Shown here one piece after another: positions 1-10,843 of a stretch of DNA of 64,000 bases. The DNA comes from Guyparkeria sp. WRN-7. GTDB taxonomy: Bacteria > Pseudomonadota > Gammaproteobacteria > Halothiobacillales > Halothiobacillaceae. The notes beneath the pieces are model-generated. The model had not been told where the DNA came from, did no database searches, and was given only the letters and a program-made list of their open reading frames with translations. Made by a program: the position numbers and the translations under genes. Every line of letters starts with the position of its first letter. Position 1 is the stretch's first letter. The DNA lies in NCBI RefSeq assembly GCF_001641825.1, contig NZ_LRFH01000004.1:222964-286963 (forward strand). The letters run 5' to 3'.

Positions 1-1672
<1,672 letters not shown>

Positions 1673-1774
1673 GCTGTTGCTGGTTGCGAGTGATTCGTGG
1701 GCAGACGCGCCGCGGCCGACCGGAATCGGCCGTCACGGCACGGGCAAAACCCGCGTATTGTAAACGCCGCGCAC

Positions 1775-1798
1775 AAAAAACCCCAGCCCGGGCTGGGG
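1775..1798 (-). terminator. Intrinsic terminator after hflK-hflC-yjeT
   Basis: A perfect GC-rich hairpin (CCCCAGCCC/GGGCTGGGG, 1781-1798) is followed on the minus strand by six T residues (1780-1775). It lies 26 nt past the yjeT stop and before hisZ, so it separates the hfl operon from hisZ-purA. Confidence 0.88.
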
Positions 1799-1823
1799 TT
1801 GTTCGACTGCAAGCGGACCGGGA

Positions 1824-2006
1824 CTAGCCCCAGACCCACAATCCCAGGCCGAGCAACAGCACGGCCAGCGCGATGCCCCGCATGCGCGAGTCGGGGGTCA
1901 GGGCGATCTGTGCGACCGCCTGCCGGTAGGCCCGCGGGCTGATGAACGGCAGCAGTGCCTCGATGATCAGCACCAGGCCGAGCACCCGCAGCAGGTCGTC
2001 CATCAT
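1824..2006 (-). CDS. yjeT: DUF2065 (YjeT) family small membrane protein
   Basis: A 60-residue protein with two predicted membrane helices (about residues 5-20 and 42-58) separated by a short polar segment containing the family-typical PRAYRQ and DSRMRGIAL-type stretches. YjeT proteins are conserved directly after hflC in Gammaproteobacteria, and this copy sits 12 nt downstream of hflC, consistent with co-transcription. The function is unknown; association with the HflKC membrane complex is suggested only by position. Two consecutive ATG codons (2006 and 2003) could each be the start. Confidence 0.85.
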   Translation of the reverse strand: MMDDLLRVLGLVLIIEALLPFISPRAYRQAVAQIALTPDSRMRGIALAVLLLGLGLWVWG

Positions 2007-2018
2007 CCGCGCGAAGCC

Positions 2019-2921
2019 TTATCGGGCCGGCAGGGCACCGCCTTCCGACTCGCCCTCGCCGTTCGGCGACTGGAAGTAGCGGAAGAACGGGCTGGCCGGG
2101 TTGAGCACGAAGGTGTCGTTGCCGTTGGCGAAGACCTGATCGTAGGCCTGAATGCTGCGGTAGAAGGAGAAGAACTCCTCGTCCTGACCGTAGCTCTCGG
2201 CGTACGTCGCGGCCGCCGTGGCATCACCCTCGCCTCGGATCTGGTCGGCTTCGCGCTCGGCCTCCGAGAGGATGACCACGCGCTGGCGATCGGCGTCCGA
2301 GGTAATGCGCTTGGCCTGCTCTTCACCACGCGAACGGATCGCCTTGGCAACGGTGGAGCGCTCCTTCTCCATCCGCGAGTAGACCGATTCGCGCACTTCC
2401 TGCGGCAGTTCGATGCGCATGATGCGCACGTCGACAATCGCCAGACCCAGGCCCTCGATGTCCTGGTTGGTGGTCTCGATCACGTTGCGCATGAACAGGT
2501 CGCGATCCCCGGAGACCACCTCGGCGATGGTCCGGCTGGAGATCTGACTCTTCATGCTGTCCTTGACGATCTGGTTGAGCCGGCTCTCGGCCACGCCCTC
2601 CTGGCCACCGGTCGCCCGGTAGAAGTTCGCCGGATCGGTGATACGCCACTTGATGTAGTAGTCGACGATCAGGTTCTTCTTCTCGCTGGTCAGAAAGCGC
2701 TCCGGCGGCGTCGACAGCGACAGGATGCGCGTGTCGAACAGACGCACCGAGTTGACGAACGGCAGCTTGAAGTGCAGCCCCGGCTCGAAGTCGGTCTCGA
2801 CGATTTCACCCAGGCGGAACTTCACGCCCTCCTGGTATTCGGCCACCTGGAAGGTCGCGGTCGCGTACAGGAACACGACCACGACGATCAGCGGCAGCAG
2901 CAGACGTGTCACCCAGTTCAT
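2019..2921 (-). CDS. hflC: HflC, FtsH protease modulator subunit
   Basis: Stomatin/prohibitin (SPFH/Band 7) protein that assembles with HflK into a periplasmic-side membrane cage around the FtsH protease and modulates degradation of membrane substrates. The 300-residue product begins with one signal-anchor helix (about residues 6-24), followed by an SPFH domain with the family phrases VAEYQEGVKFRLGE and RILSLSTPPERFLT, and an Ala/Glu-rich helical region (SEAEREADQIRGEGDA, about residues 218-233). Overlaps the hflK stop by 4 nt (ATGA), indicating translational coupling. Confidence 0.95.
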   Translation of the reverse strand: MNWVTRLLLPLIVVVVFLYATATFQVAEYQEGVKFRLGEIVETDFEPGLHFKLPFVNSVRLFDTRILSLSTPPERFLTSEKKNLIVDYYIKWRITDPANFYRATGGQEGVAESRLNQIVKDSMKSQISSRTIAEVVSGDRDLFMRNVIETTNQDIEGLGLAIVDVRIMRIELPQEVRESVYSRMEKERSTVAKAIRSRGEEQAKRITSDADRQRVVILSEAEREADQIRGEGDATAAATYAESYGQDEEFFSFYRSIQAYDQVFANGNDTFVLNPASPFFRYFQSPNGEGESEGGALPAR

Positions 2922-4060
2922 TCGGACCCCCTCGTGCGCAGGCCGGAGCGGTTGTTGTTGGAGGACGTGTTCGACGAGTCACTGCCGAAGGTCTGTCCGG
3001 TGGTCAGCGACGGCACGGCCAGCGGCGCCGTGTTGCGGCTGTCCGCGTCCTGGGTGAAGTCCTTCTTCACGCCGGCCGGCAGATTGAGGATGTTGTTGGC
3101 ATTGGCCGGGTCGACCACGATCTTGTTGCCCTTGGCGTAGATCTCGCCGAGCGTCTCGAGATACATGCGCTCGCGAATGATCGCCGGCGCGATGCGGTAG
3201 GACTCCAGCAGCGCGTCGAAGCGGGCTGCCTCACCCTGGGCCTTGTTGATCACGCGTGCCTTGTAGCCCTTGGCCTGCTCGAGGATCTGGGCGGCATCAC
3301 CACGGGCACGCGGCACCACCTGGTTGGCGTAGGCCAGCGCCTCGTTGATGTAGCGCTGCTCGTCCTCTCGAGCCCGGATGGCGTCCTCGAACGCGGGCTG
3401 GACCGGCTCCGGCGGCTGGACGTCCTGCAGGTTGACCGAACGGACGATCAGGCCGGTCTTGTAGGACTCCAGCAGTTCCTGCATGCGGGTACGCACCGCA
3501 TCGACGATCTCGACCCGGCCGTCGGTGAGGACGTAGTCCATGCGGCTCGAGCCGATTACCTCACGGGTCGCGCTCTGCATGACATCCTGCAGCGTGCCAT
3601 TGGGATCGCGGACGTTGAACAGGAAGGACACCGGGTCACGAACGGTGAACTGACTCGCCAGGTCGACCTCGACGATGTTCTCGTCGTTGGTCAGCACGGA
3701 CATGCTCAGTTCACGGTCGCGGTACTGGTCGACATTGACCGTGACCACGTCCGAGATCGGGTAAGGCGGGTGCCAGTGCGGGCCGGGGCCCGCGGTGCTG
3801 GTGTACTTGCCGAAGGTCAGCACGATGCCGCGCTGGCCTTCGTCGACAATGTAGATGCCCGAGATCAGCCAGCCGATCAGGACAATCCCGATGATGGCAA
3901 GGATCCCCTTGGACCCACCGGCATTGCCCATGCCGCCGCCTCCACCGCCGCCAAAGCGGTCCTTCAGGCGCCCGAGGGCATCGTCGATGTTGGGCGGTTT
4001 GCCCCGGCCACGAGGGTTCGACCAGGGATCCTTACCGCCACCCGGCTCATTCCAGGCCAT
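2918..4060 (-). CDS. hflK: HflK, FtsH protease modulator subunit
   Basis: Partner of HflC in the SPFH complex that surrounds FtsH. The 380-residue protein begins MAWNEPGGG, the usual HflK start, has a Gly-rich segment near residues 33-41, one membrane helix (about residues 50-70) and the SPFH domain beginning VDEGQRGIVLTFGKY. I chose the ATG at 4060 because a GGAG lies 6 nt upstream; an in-frame ATG at 4066 is too close to that site. Its stop overlaps hflC. The 148 nt between hflX and hflK contain no other gene. Confidence 0.95.
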   Translation of the reverse strand: MAWNEPGGGKDPWSNPRGRGKPPNIDDALGRLKDRFGGGGGGGMGNAGGSKGILAIIGIVLIGWLISGIYIVDEGQRGIVLTFGKYTSTAGPGPHWHPPYPISDVVTVNVDQYRDRELSMSVLTNDENIVEVDLASQFTVRDPVSFLFNVRDPNGTLQDVMQSATREVIGSSRMDYVLTDGRVEIVDAVRTRMQELLESYKTGLIVRSVNLQDVQPPEPVQPAFEDAIRAREDEQRYINEALAYANQVVPRARGDAAQILEQAKGYKARVINKAQGEAARFDALLESYRIAPAIIRERMYLETLGEIYAKGNKIVVDPANANNILNLPAGVKKDFTQDADSRNTAPLAVPSLTTGQTFGSDSSNTSSNNNRSGLRTRGSE

Positions 4061-4208
4061 GGGCATCTCCAGTGATTGCCGCCGGGGAGCCCGGCGGGAA
4101 TGGGTATTCGATTCAGGTTGCCTCGCCCGTCCCGGCGAGCGGGCGCACAAGGCAGCGCCAGAGTGTAGTGCCCGCCGGCGGGCGAGGCAACCGCGTCGCC
4201 GCAGCCTG

Positions 4209-5561
4209 TCAGTGACGCTCGGCGCGCTCGGCCAGCACCTGCTCGAACGGCTCGGGCTCGGGCGTTGGCGGCGCATCGAGCACCATCTCCGCCAGCGTCG
4301 GCTCCTTCTTCAACAGCTGCCCCCAGCGGGCGACGGGCAGGACGATCTCGAGATGCCAGCCGCTCTCGTCGACATCCTCGCTGACGACCCCACCCTCACC
4401 CTGCAGCATGGCGTACAGCCGGCCATCAGCCATCGGGATGAACAGCCGGCGGCTGACGGTACTCGGCTCGAGCCGCTCGCCGAGGGCCTCGCGCAACTCA
4501 TCCAGCCCGAGGCTTTCCTTGGCGGAGACCCAGACACGGGTCGGGGCTTCAGTCGCATCGCGGTCCACCCGCACGGCACCGTCCTCGAGCCGATCGATCT
4601 TGTTCATCACGGTCAGCATCGGCAGCTTGCCCGCACCGATTTCCTCGAGCACCGCTTCGACGTCCTCGATCTGCCGGTCACGTTCGGGCGACGAGGCGTC
4701 GACCACGTGCAACAGCAAATCGGCCTCGAGCGTCTCCTCGAGGGTCGAGCGGAACGCCGACACCAGCTCGTGCGGCAGGTGGCGGATGAAGCCGACCGTG
4801 TCGGCGAACACCACCGTCAGCTGCGGATTCATCTCGACGCGCCGCAGGGTGGTATCCAGCGTGGCGAACAGCTGGTTGGCCGCGAAGGACTCGGCGACGG
4901 TCAGGGCGTTGAACAGGGTCGACTTGCCGGCGTTGGTGTAACCGACCAGCGCCACGGTGGGCACATCGGACTGCTGGCGACCCTTGCGGCCCTCGGCGCG
5001 CTGCCGACGCACCCGGGCGATGCGCTCCTTGAGCTGCTTGATACGGCCGCCGAGAAGACGGCGGTCCATCTCGAGCTGGGTCTCACCCGGCCCGCGCAGA
5101 CCGATCGAGCCGCCGCGCTGGCGCTCAAGGTGGGTCCAGCCGCGCACCAGGCGGGTCGAGAGGTGATTCAACTGGGCGAGCTCCACCTGGAGCTTGCCCT
5201 CGTGGGAGCGGGCGCGCTGGGCGAAGATGTCGAGGATCAGGCCGGTGCGATCCAGCACCCGGCACTTGACCAGGGCCTCGAGGTTGCGCTCCTGGGACGG
5301 CGACAGCTGGGCGTTGACGATCACCAGTTCCGCCTCGTGGGCGGCGACCATCTCGGCAAGCTCCTCGGCCTTGCCCTTGCCGATGAACAGCCGCGGGTCG
5401 GGCGTCTGACGGTTGACGGTGCTTTCGGCAAGTATCTCGGCACCGGCCGAACGCACCAGTTCGCGAAACTCGGACAGATCCTCGTTGGAATCCAGCGCCC
5501 GTTGCTCGACGTGCAGCAATACGGCCCGTTCACCGCCCTTGTGGCGTTCGAAGAACTCCAT
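4209..5561 (-). CDS. hflX: Ribosome-associated GTPase HflX
   Basis: HflX is a ribosome-splitting/rescue GTPase acting on 50S subunits and stalled ribosomes. The 450-residue product contains the N-terminal HflX domain (GKGKAEEL near residue 62), a long basic helical linker, then the G domain: G1 GYTNAGKS (about residue 206), G3 DTVGF, and G4 NKID. The C-terminal extension (after about residue 360) is typical. ATG at 5561 lies 5 nt after the hfq stop, in the conserved hfq-hflX-hflK-hflC order. Confidence 0.96.
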   Translation of the reverse strand: MEFFERHKGGERAVLLHVEQRALDSNEDLSEFRELVRSAGAEILAESTVNRQTPDPRLFIGKGKAEELAEMVAAHEAELVIVNAQLSPSQERNLEALVKCRVLDRTGLILDIFAQRARSHEGKLQVELAQLNHLSTRLVRGWTHLERQRGGSIGLRGPGETQLEMDRRLLGGRIKQLKERIARVRRQRAEGRKGRQQSDVPTVALVGYTNAGKSTLFNALTVAESFAANQLFATLDTTLRRVEMNPQLTVVFADTVGFIRHLPHELVSAFRSTLEETLEADLLLHVVDASSPERDRQIEDVEAVLEEIGAGKLPMLTVMNKIDRLEDGAVRVDRDATEAPTRVWVSAKESLGLDELREALGERLEPSTVSRRLFIPMADGRLYAMLQGEGGVVSEDVDESGWHLEIVLPVARWGQLLKKEPTLAEMVLDAPPTPEPEPFEQVLAERAERH

Positions 5562-5566
5562 CGGGG

Positions 5567-5818
5567 TTATTCGTCACCCCCGCCTTCGCGCGCCTTCGGC
5601 TCGGGGTCGATATTGACCGGCCGGGTCGGCACGATGGTGCTGATGGCGTGCTTGTAGACCAGCTGGCTGACGTTGTTCTTCAGCAGCACGACGAAGTTGT
5701 CGAATGAATCGATCTGGCCCTGGAGCTTGATGCCGTTGCGCAGGTAGATGGACACGGGGATGTGTTCGCGACGCAACGTGTTCAGAAACGGTTCTTGCAG
5801 TGACTGGCTTTTGGCCAT
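5567..5818 (-). CDS. hfq: RNA chaperone Hfq
   Basis: Sm-like hexameric RNA chaperone that pairs small RNAs with mRNAs. The 83-residue sequence shows the Sm1 motif ([17 protein letters not shown] region, residues 21-35) and the Sm2 signature YKHAIST near residue 55 with the conserved K-H pair, then a short acidic, unstructured tail ending in two Gly. ATG at 5818 is preceded by an AGAGGA ribosome site. It lies downstream of miaA with about 200 nt between, so it may have its own promoter in addition to read-through. Confidence 0.98.
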   Translation of the reverse strand: MAKSQSLQEPFLNTLRREHIPVSIYLRNGIKLQGQIDSFDNFVVLLKNNVSQLVYKHAISTIVPTRPVNIDPEPKAREGGGDE

Positions 5819-6022
5819 GGTTCTTCCTCTTTTGTTTCATCCGACCGATGCGGTCGGCCGGTCGGCCGTTCTCGGCGGCCTGTCGACAACCGGCACCCCC
5901 TGCCCGGCGGCAAGGACGTCTGGCCTGACCCGACGACATGGGGACAAGCCCGGCGTTTTCAATGCCGTATCGTCAAAAATGTAGTGTAGCGCGCCGGCAC
6001 GGGCATGCACGTCCCGGCTCCT

Positions 6023-6979
6023 TCAAGATCGCCCCGTCTCGACAAAGTTCAGTATGCGTTCCTCCACCCGATCAGGCGCCTCGGCATCCATTGCCTGCCA
6101 TTCCTTCGCGCCGCGCAGCCAGGTGCGCTGGCGCTTGGCCAGCTGTCGGGTCGCGGTGATCGCCCGTTCGCGCATCGTGGCCCGATCGGTCTCACCGGCC
6201 AGATACGACCAGGCCTGCCGATAGCCGACCGCCCGGACGGACGGCATCCCGGCATGCAGGTCGCCGCGCCGGTAGAGCGCCTCGACCTCGTCGAGAAAGC
6301 CCGCGGCCAGCATCGCATCGAAGCGTTGGGCGACCGCCTGCCGGGTATGCGCCGTGCTGCGGGGCCATAGCGCGATCGCCAGCACCCGCTCGCCGGCCAG
6401 CGGCGAGACCGGTGGATGCAGACGCTGCCATTCGGTCAGGCTCTGGCCGGTGGCCCGGTGGACTTCCAGCGCCCGGCCGATCCGTTGCGGGTCGGTGGCG
6501 TGGATGCGGGCAGCGGCCTCGGGGTCGACCTTGGCGAGCTCGGCGTGCATCGCCGGCCAGCCGACTCGCCCGGCCTCTTCGCGGACGGCCTCGCGCACGG
6601 CCGGCTCGGTCGGAGGCAGGCGCGAAAGACCGCGCAGCAACGCCTGGAAATACATCATCGTCCCACCAACGAGCAGCGGCACCCGACCGGCCGAGCGCGC
6701 CGCGCCGATCGCCTCGAGCACGTCGCGAGAAAATCGCTCGACGCTGTAGGCCTCGGCCGGGTCGCAGATGTCGACCAGCGCATGCGGGTAACGGGCCAGG
6801 AGCTCGGGCGACGGCTTGGCCGAACCGATGTCCATGCCGCGGTAGATCATCACCGAGTCGACCGAGATGATCGACACCGGCAGCCGGTCGGCCAGCCGCA
6901 TGGCGAGCGCCGTCTTGCCGGATGCCGTCGGGCCGGCGATGGCGACGATCGGCAGTCGCTGCGAGGCGGCGTCCGTCAT
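6023..6979 (-). CDS. miaA: tRNA dimethylallyltransferase
   Basis: Adds a dimethylallyl group to A37 of tRNAs reading UNN codons. The 318-residue protein carries the P-loop GPTASGKTAL (about residues 15-24), the catalytic SVDSVMIYRGMDIGSAKP region, and RIHATDPQRIGRALEV downstream. The ATG at 6979 shares one base with the mutL stop (TGATG), so translation is coupled to mutL; an in-frame upstream extension inside mutL is unlikely to be used. Order mutL-miaA-hfq is classical in Gammaproteobacteria. Confidence 0.96.
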   Translation of the reverse strand: MTDAASQRLPIVAIAGPTASGKTALAMRLADRLPVSIISVDSVMIYRGMDIGSAKPSPELLARYPHALVDICDPAEAYSVERFSRDVLEAIGAARSAGRVPLLVGGTMMYFQALLRGLSRLPPTEPAVREAVREEAGRVGWPAMHAELAKVDPEAAARIHATDPQRIGRALEVHRATGQSLTEWQRLHPPVSPLAGERVLAIALWPRSTAHTRQAVAQRFDAMLAAGFLDEVEALYRRGDLHAGMPSVRAVGYRQAWSYLAGETDRATMRERAITATRQLAKRQRTWLRGAKEWQAMDAEAPDRVEERILNFVETGRS

Positions 6980-8790
6980 CACTGCCCCCGCATGAACCAG
7001 CGGTCGAGCTCGTCGATCGACAGCGTCCGCCAGGTGGGGCGGCCGTGGTTGCACTGGTCCGAACGCTCGGTGCGCTCCATGTCCCGCAACAGCGCGTTCA
7101 TCTCGGCGATCGTCAGACGGCGGTTGGCGCGCACCGAGCCATGACAGGCCATGGTCGACAGGATCTCGTCGATACGCTCGTCGACGATGGCCCGCGGCAC
7201 GGTGTCCTCGGCCATCGGCACCCGGCGCAGCTCGGCGAGCATCTCGCGCACCAGCGTCTCGATATCCGCCTCGCGCAGCATGGCCGGGACCTCGCGCACC
7301 CGCACCCGTTCCGGCCCGACCCGGTCGACCATCACGCCGGCCGCACTGAACGCCTCCTGCCAGGTTTCGAAGGCCTCGGCCTCGGCCGGCGACACGGCGA
7401 AGTCGACCGGGAGCAGCAGCGGCGCACCGGACAGCCCCTGCTGACGGTAGGCGCTCTTGAGGCGTTCGTAGGTGACCCGCTCGGCGGCGGCATGCGCATC
7501 GACGATCACCAACCCGTCGCGATTGCGCGCCAGGATGTATATCTCGCCCAGGTGCTCGACGGCGTAACCCAGCGGCGGGATCTCATCGTCGGCCGGCAGG
7601 GGCTCGGCCACGCTCGGCGCGCCTTCCTGACCCTGCTGGCCGTGGGCGAGCAATGAGAGGTAGCCCTGCGACGCCCGGCCCGAGGAAGCGGCCGGCGCGC
7701 TCGGGGCACTGAGGGTCGGCCCCGACGACGAACCGGCGCCCGCGGACGAAGCGAAGCCGGAACTCTGGACCGGCATCGCCACACCCTCCGGCGCGATGCC
7801 GCCCGGGGCGGCCAGCGCCCGGTGCACCGTCTGGAACAGGAAATCGTGCACGCTGCGCGCGTCACGGAAACGCACCTCGGCCTTGGTCGGGTGGACGTTG
7901 ACGTCCACCGCCGCCGGGTCGAGCGTGAGCGAGAGCACGTAGGCGGGATGCCGGCCGTGATGCAGCACGTCGCTGTAGGCACGTCGCACGGCATGGGCAA
8001 TCAGGCGGTCGCGGACCACCCGGCCGTTGACGAAGAACAGCTGCTGGTCGGTGGAAGCCCGGGCGTACTGCGGACTGGCCACCCAGCCGGTCAGGGCGAA
8101 GCCCGACGCGGCCGAGTCGATCTCGCGGGCCTGATCGAGAAAGCCGCGCCCGAGCACCTTGGCAATCCGCGCCTCGATGGCATCGTCATCCGCCGCCGGC
8201 AGGTCGAGCACGGCCTTGTCGTTATGGCTCAGGCGGAAGGCGACGCCCGGGTTGGCCAGGGCAAGCTTGCGCAGCAGCTGGTCGACATGGCCGAACTCGG
8301 TGCGCTCGGTCCGCAGGAACTTGCGGCGTGCGGGGACATTGAAGAACAGGTCGCGCACGTCGACCAACGTGCCCGGCTTCGCCGGCGTGGGACGCGGCTC
8401 GTCGAACACGCCCGGCGCCAGTTCCCAGCCGTGGTCGATGTCGGTAGTGCGGGAAACGAGACGCAGCCGGGAGATGGACTGGATGCTCGCCAGCGCCTCG
8501 CCGCGGAAGCCGAAACTGGCAACGGCCTCGAGATCGTCGAGATCGCGGATCTTGGAGGTTGCGTGCGGGGCGATCGCCAGCGGCATCTCCTCGGGCGTCA
8601 TGCCGTGACCGTTGTCCCGCACCGAGAGCTGCTTGACCCCGCCGGCGACCACCTGCACCTCGATGTGATCGGCACCGGCGTCCAGTGCGTTCTCCACCAG
8701 CTCCTTGATCACGCTCGCCGGCCGCTCCACCACCTCGCCGGCGGCGATCTGGTTGACCAGGGATTGGGGCAGTTGGCGGATTGCGGGCAT
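6979..8790 (-). CDS. mutL: DNA mismatch repair protein MutL (endonuclease-motif type)
   Basis: GHKL-ATPase that couples MutS mismatch recognition to strand removal. The 603-residue product has the N-terminal ATPase motifs ELVENALDAGA, DNGHGM and GFRGEALASI, a Ser/Ala/Pro-rich linker (about residues 340-380) and the C-terminal dimerisation domain. The C-terminus carries what look like the endonuclease motifs of MutH-independent MutL: DAHAAAERVTYE near residue 430 (consensus DQHA-x2-E-x4-E with Q to A), an ACH triad, CNHGRPT and a terminal FMR. E. coli MutL lacks these, so this protein may nick DNA itself. ATG at 8790. Confidence 0.95.
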   Translation of the reverse strand: MPAIRQLPQSLVNQIAAGEVVERPASVIKELVENALDAGADHIEVQVVAGGVKQLSVRDNGHGMTPEEMPLAIAPHATSKIRDLDDLEAVASFGFRGEALASIQSISRLRLVSRTTDIDHGWELAPGVFDEPRPTPAKPGTLVDVRDLFFNVPARRKFLRTERTEFGHVDQLLRKLALANPGVAFRLSHNDKAVLDLPAADDDAIEARIAKVLGRGFLDQAREIDSAASGFALTGWVASPQYARASTDQQLFFVNGRVVRDRLIAHAVRRAYSDVLHHGRHPAYVLSLTLDPAAVDVNVHPTKAEVRFRDARSVHDFLFQTVHRALAAPGGIAPEGVAMPVQSSGFASSAGAGSSSGPTLSAPSAPAASSGRASQGYLSLLAHGQQGQEGAPSVAEPLPADDEIPPLGYAVEHLGEIYILARNRDGLVIVDAHAAAERVTYERLKSAYRQQGLSGAPLLLPVDFAVSPAEAEAFETWQEAFSAAGVMVDRVGPERVRVREVPAMLREADIETLVREMLAELRRVPMAEDTVPRAIVDERIDEILSTMACHGSVRANRRLTIAEMNALLRDMERTERSDQCNHGRPTWRTLSIDELDRWFMRGQ

Positions 8791-8872
8791 GGGACTCCGA
8801 CGGGGAAAACCGTCATTGTCTCCCGCCCGCCACTACCGAGACAAGCGGGACATCGGTCAGCGACCGATCGGA

Positions 8873-10129
8873 TCAGAGCATCGCGTAGCGGGTACCTTGC
8901 GGTGCGTGCGCCGTGTAGTAGCTGTTCACGCCCTCGAGGATCGATTCGGCGATCTTGCGCTGGTACCAGGCGCTGCGCAGGCGCTTTTCTTCCTGCGGAT
9001 TGCTGATAAAGGCGCTCTCGACGAGGATCGAGGGAATGTCCGGCGACTTGAGCACGGCGAAGCCGGCCTGCTGCACCGTTTCCTTGTGCAGCTCGGCGAC
9101 GCCGTCGATGTTGCGAAGCACCCGGTCACCGAAGTCGAGGCTGGACTCGAGCGTCTTGGTCTGCGCCAGGTCGAGCAGCACCGAGGCGACGTCCTTGTCG
9201 TGATCCGCCAGCGACGCGCCGCCGACGAAGTCCGCGCTGTTTTCCTTGGCCGCCAGCCAGCGTGCCGCCTCGGAACTGGCGCCATTCTGGCTCAGGCAGT
9301 AGACCGACGCGCCCTTGGCCGAGGCGAGGCGGAAGGCATCCGCATGCACCGAGATGAACAGGTCCGCCTCGTGCCGCCGGGCGATCTCCGTGCGCTGACG
9401 CAGGGGAATGAAGCGATCGTCGTCACGCGTCATCACCGGCGTGAGACCGGGCGTCGCGGCGATCAGGTCACGCAATTGCAGACCGATGTTGAGGACGATG
9501 TCCTTCTCGCGGGTACCGCGGCGACCGATCGCGCCGGGGTCCTTGCCGCCGTGACCGGGATCGATGGCCACCACCAGGTCACGGAACGCCCCGGAACCCG
9601 ACTGGGCCGCGGACTCCTGGCGCGGCACGTCGGGCCGCTCGGCGATCACGGTTTCCTCGCCGGCGCCATGCGGCAGGTCGACCACGAGCCGATAGTCACC
9701 GCCGTCGGTCGGCGGCAGGATGATGATCTGGGGACGGGCCCGCTTCTTGAGGTCGAACACCAGTCGCAAGTCATGACCATTGCGCACGCCGACCCGCAAG
9801 CCCTTGACCACCGGCGAATCCGGGGCCGATGGCAGCGAGGCGTTGGTCAGGCGCGCGGAACGCACGTCGATCACGGCCCGAGCCGGGTTGTCGAGCAGCA
9901 GGGTGTCGAAGTCGACCGGCGAGGAGATGGCGAACACGTAGCGAGTGAAACGCTCGTGGCGCCCGGCCTCGACACGGGAAACCGCTACCGAACGGGCGGC
10001 CAGCGCCGATCCGGCAAATGGCAGACCGAAGGCGGCGACACCACTGCCGATCGCCGAGCGCAGGAAGCGGCGGCGCTCGGCGTCCAGCAAGGCAATCGCT
10101 TCACGGGCAGACTGGGTTGGCTTGTTCAT
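8873..10129 (-). CDS. amiB: N-acetylmuramoyl-L-alanine amidase with Tat signal
   Basis: Periplasmic zinc amidase that cleaves the stem peptide from peptidoglycan during cell separation. The 418-residue protein has an N-terminal RRRFLRS motif followed by a hydrophobic stretch ending near residue 45 in an AxA site, a twin-arginine export signal; then an AMIN domain (about residues 50-150) and an Amidase_3 domain starting IDPGHGGKDPGAIG, with SVHADAF and LVESAFISNP motifs carrying zinc and catalytic residues. No LysM domain is visible. ATG 10129 with AGAGGTGG upstream. Position between tsaE and mutL matches amiB; E. coli AmiB is Sec-exported, so the Tat signal resembles AmiA/AmiC. Confidence 0.93.
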   Translation of the reverse strand: MNKPTQSAREAIALLDAERRRFLRSAIGSGVAAFGLPFAGSALAARSVAVSRVEAGRHERFTRYVFAISSPVDFDTLLLDNPARAVIDVRSARLTNASLPSAPDSPVVKGLRVGVRNGHDLRLVFDLKKRARPQIIILPPTDGGDYRLVVDLPHGAGEETVIAERPDVPRQESAAQSGSGAFRDLVVAIDPGHGGKDPGAIGRRGTREKDIVLNIGLQLRDLIAATPGLTPVMTRDDDRFIPLRQRTEIARRHEADLFISVHADAFRLASAKGASVYCLSQNGASSEAARWLAAKENSADFVGGASLADHDKDVASVLLDLAQTKTLESSLDFGDRVLRNIDGVAELHKETVQQAGFAVLKSPDIPSILVESAFISNPQEEKRLRSAWYQRKIAESILEGVNSYYTAHAPQGTRYAML

Positions 10130-10183
10130 GTTCCACCTCTGGCAACACAGCCCCAAGATCGTGTTTCATCACACGGCCACTAC

Positions 10184-10211
10184 AGTGTGCGCCAAAAGGG
10201 AGTTTTTTCAA
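10184..10211 (-). promoter_or_regulatory. Candidate sigma-70 promoter for amiB
   Basis: On the minus strand, TTGAAA (10211-10206) and CACACT (10189-10184) are separated by 16 nt, about 55 nt upstream of the amiB start. The -10 is only a fair match. The region between amiB and tsaE (10130-10354) holds no gene that I can support. Confidence 0.35.
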
Positions 10212-10354
10212 CAAATGCAAGAGGATAGCGCGCTTTCCTAAACCCGATACACGAACTGATTTCACCAAATATGGCGCCACCAAAGGCAGGAAAGCACTAG
10301 ATGATGTGGTTTGCGCGGTGTTGAAAAAACACCACACCCCGCGCAGAAATCGCC

Positions 10355-10843
10355 TCAAAGACCGCCCAGGCGCGCCAGCCAGGCCTCGCCAAGCGGCGAT
10401 TCGGCCCGCAGGATGACATCGCGGCGCTCGGGGCGCTCGATCCCGCCGGCCAGTGACAGCTCGAGATCGGCGGAAAACTCACCCCGGGCCTGCTCGAGCC
10501 ACTCGATCAGCAGCAGCGCCTCGTCGAGCTCGTCGCGCAGACCGAGGTAGTCGAGCTCCTCCGGGTCGGCCAGGCGGTAGAGGTCCAGATGCAGTAGTCG
10601 CCCCGGACCATCGGCTGCGGCCTCGACGTCGTAGGGTTCGATCAGGGTATAGGTGGGACTGCGGATGGTGCCGGTGACACCGAGCGAGCGCAGGAAGGCG
10701 CGGGCGAAGGTCGACTTGCCCGCACCGAGTTCGCCGCGCAGCGACAGGATACCGGCGGGCGGCGCCGCGGCCGCCAGACGGGCGGCCAGCGACTCGACCG
10801 CCGCCTGGTCGAGATCACTGCCCTCGAGACACCGGTCAGTCAT
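10355..10843 (-). CDS. tsaE: tRNA threonylcarbamoyladenosine biosynthesis ATPase TsaE
   Basis: ATPase subunit needed with TsaB, TsaC and TsaD for the t6A37 modification of ANN-decoding tRNAs. The 162-residue product has Walker A GELGAGKST (about residues 37-45), a switch segment SPTYTLIEPY and the LHLDLYRL motif, all typical of TsaE (YjeE). I chose the ATG at 10843 because the protein then starts just before the conserved core; the longer in-frame extension lies inside nnr. It overlaps the nnr stop by 8 nt. Confidence 0.94.
   Translation of the reverse strand: MTDRCLEGSDLDQAAVESLAARLAAAAPPAGILSLRGELGAGKSTFARAFLRSLGVTGTIRSPTYTLIEPYDVEAAADGPGRLLHLDLYRLADPEELDYLGLRDELDEALLLIEWLEQARGEFSADLELSLAGGIERPERRDVILRAESPLGEAWLARLGGL

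Noticed and set aside
10313..10344. Imperfect hairpin between tsaE and amiB as a terminator
   Set aside because: The stem GCGCGG/CCGCGC is interrupted and the T tract falls inside it, so it does not have the shape of an intrinsic terminator.
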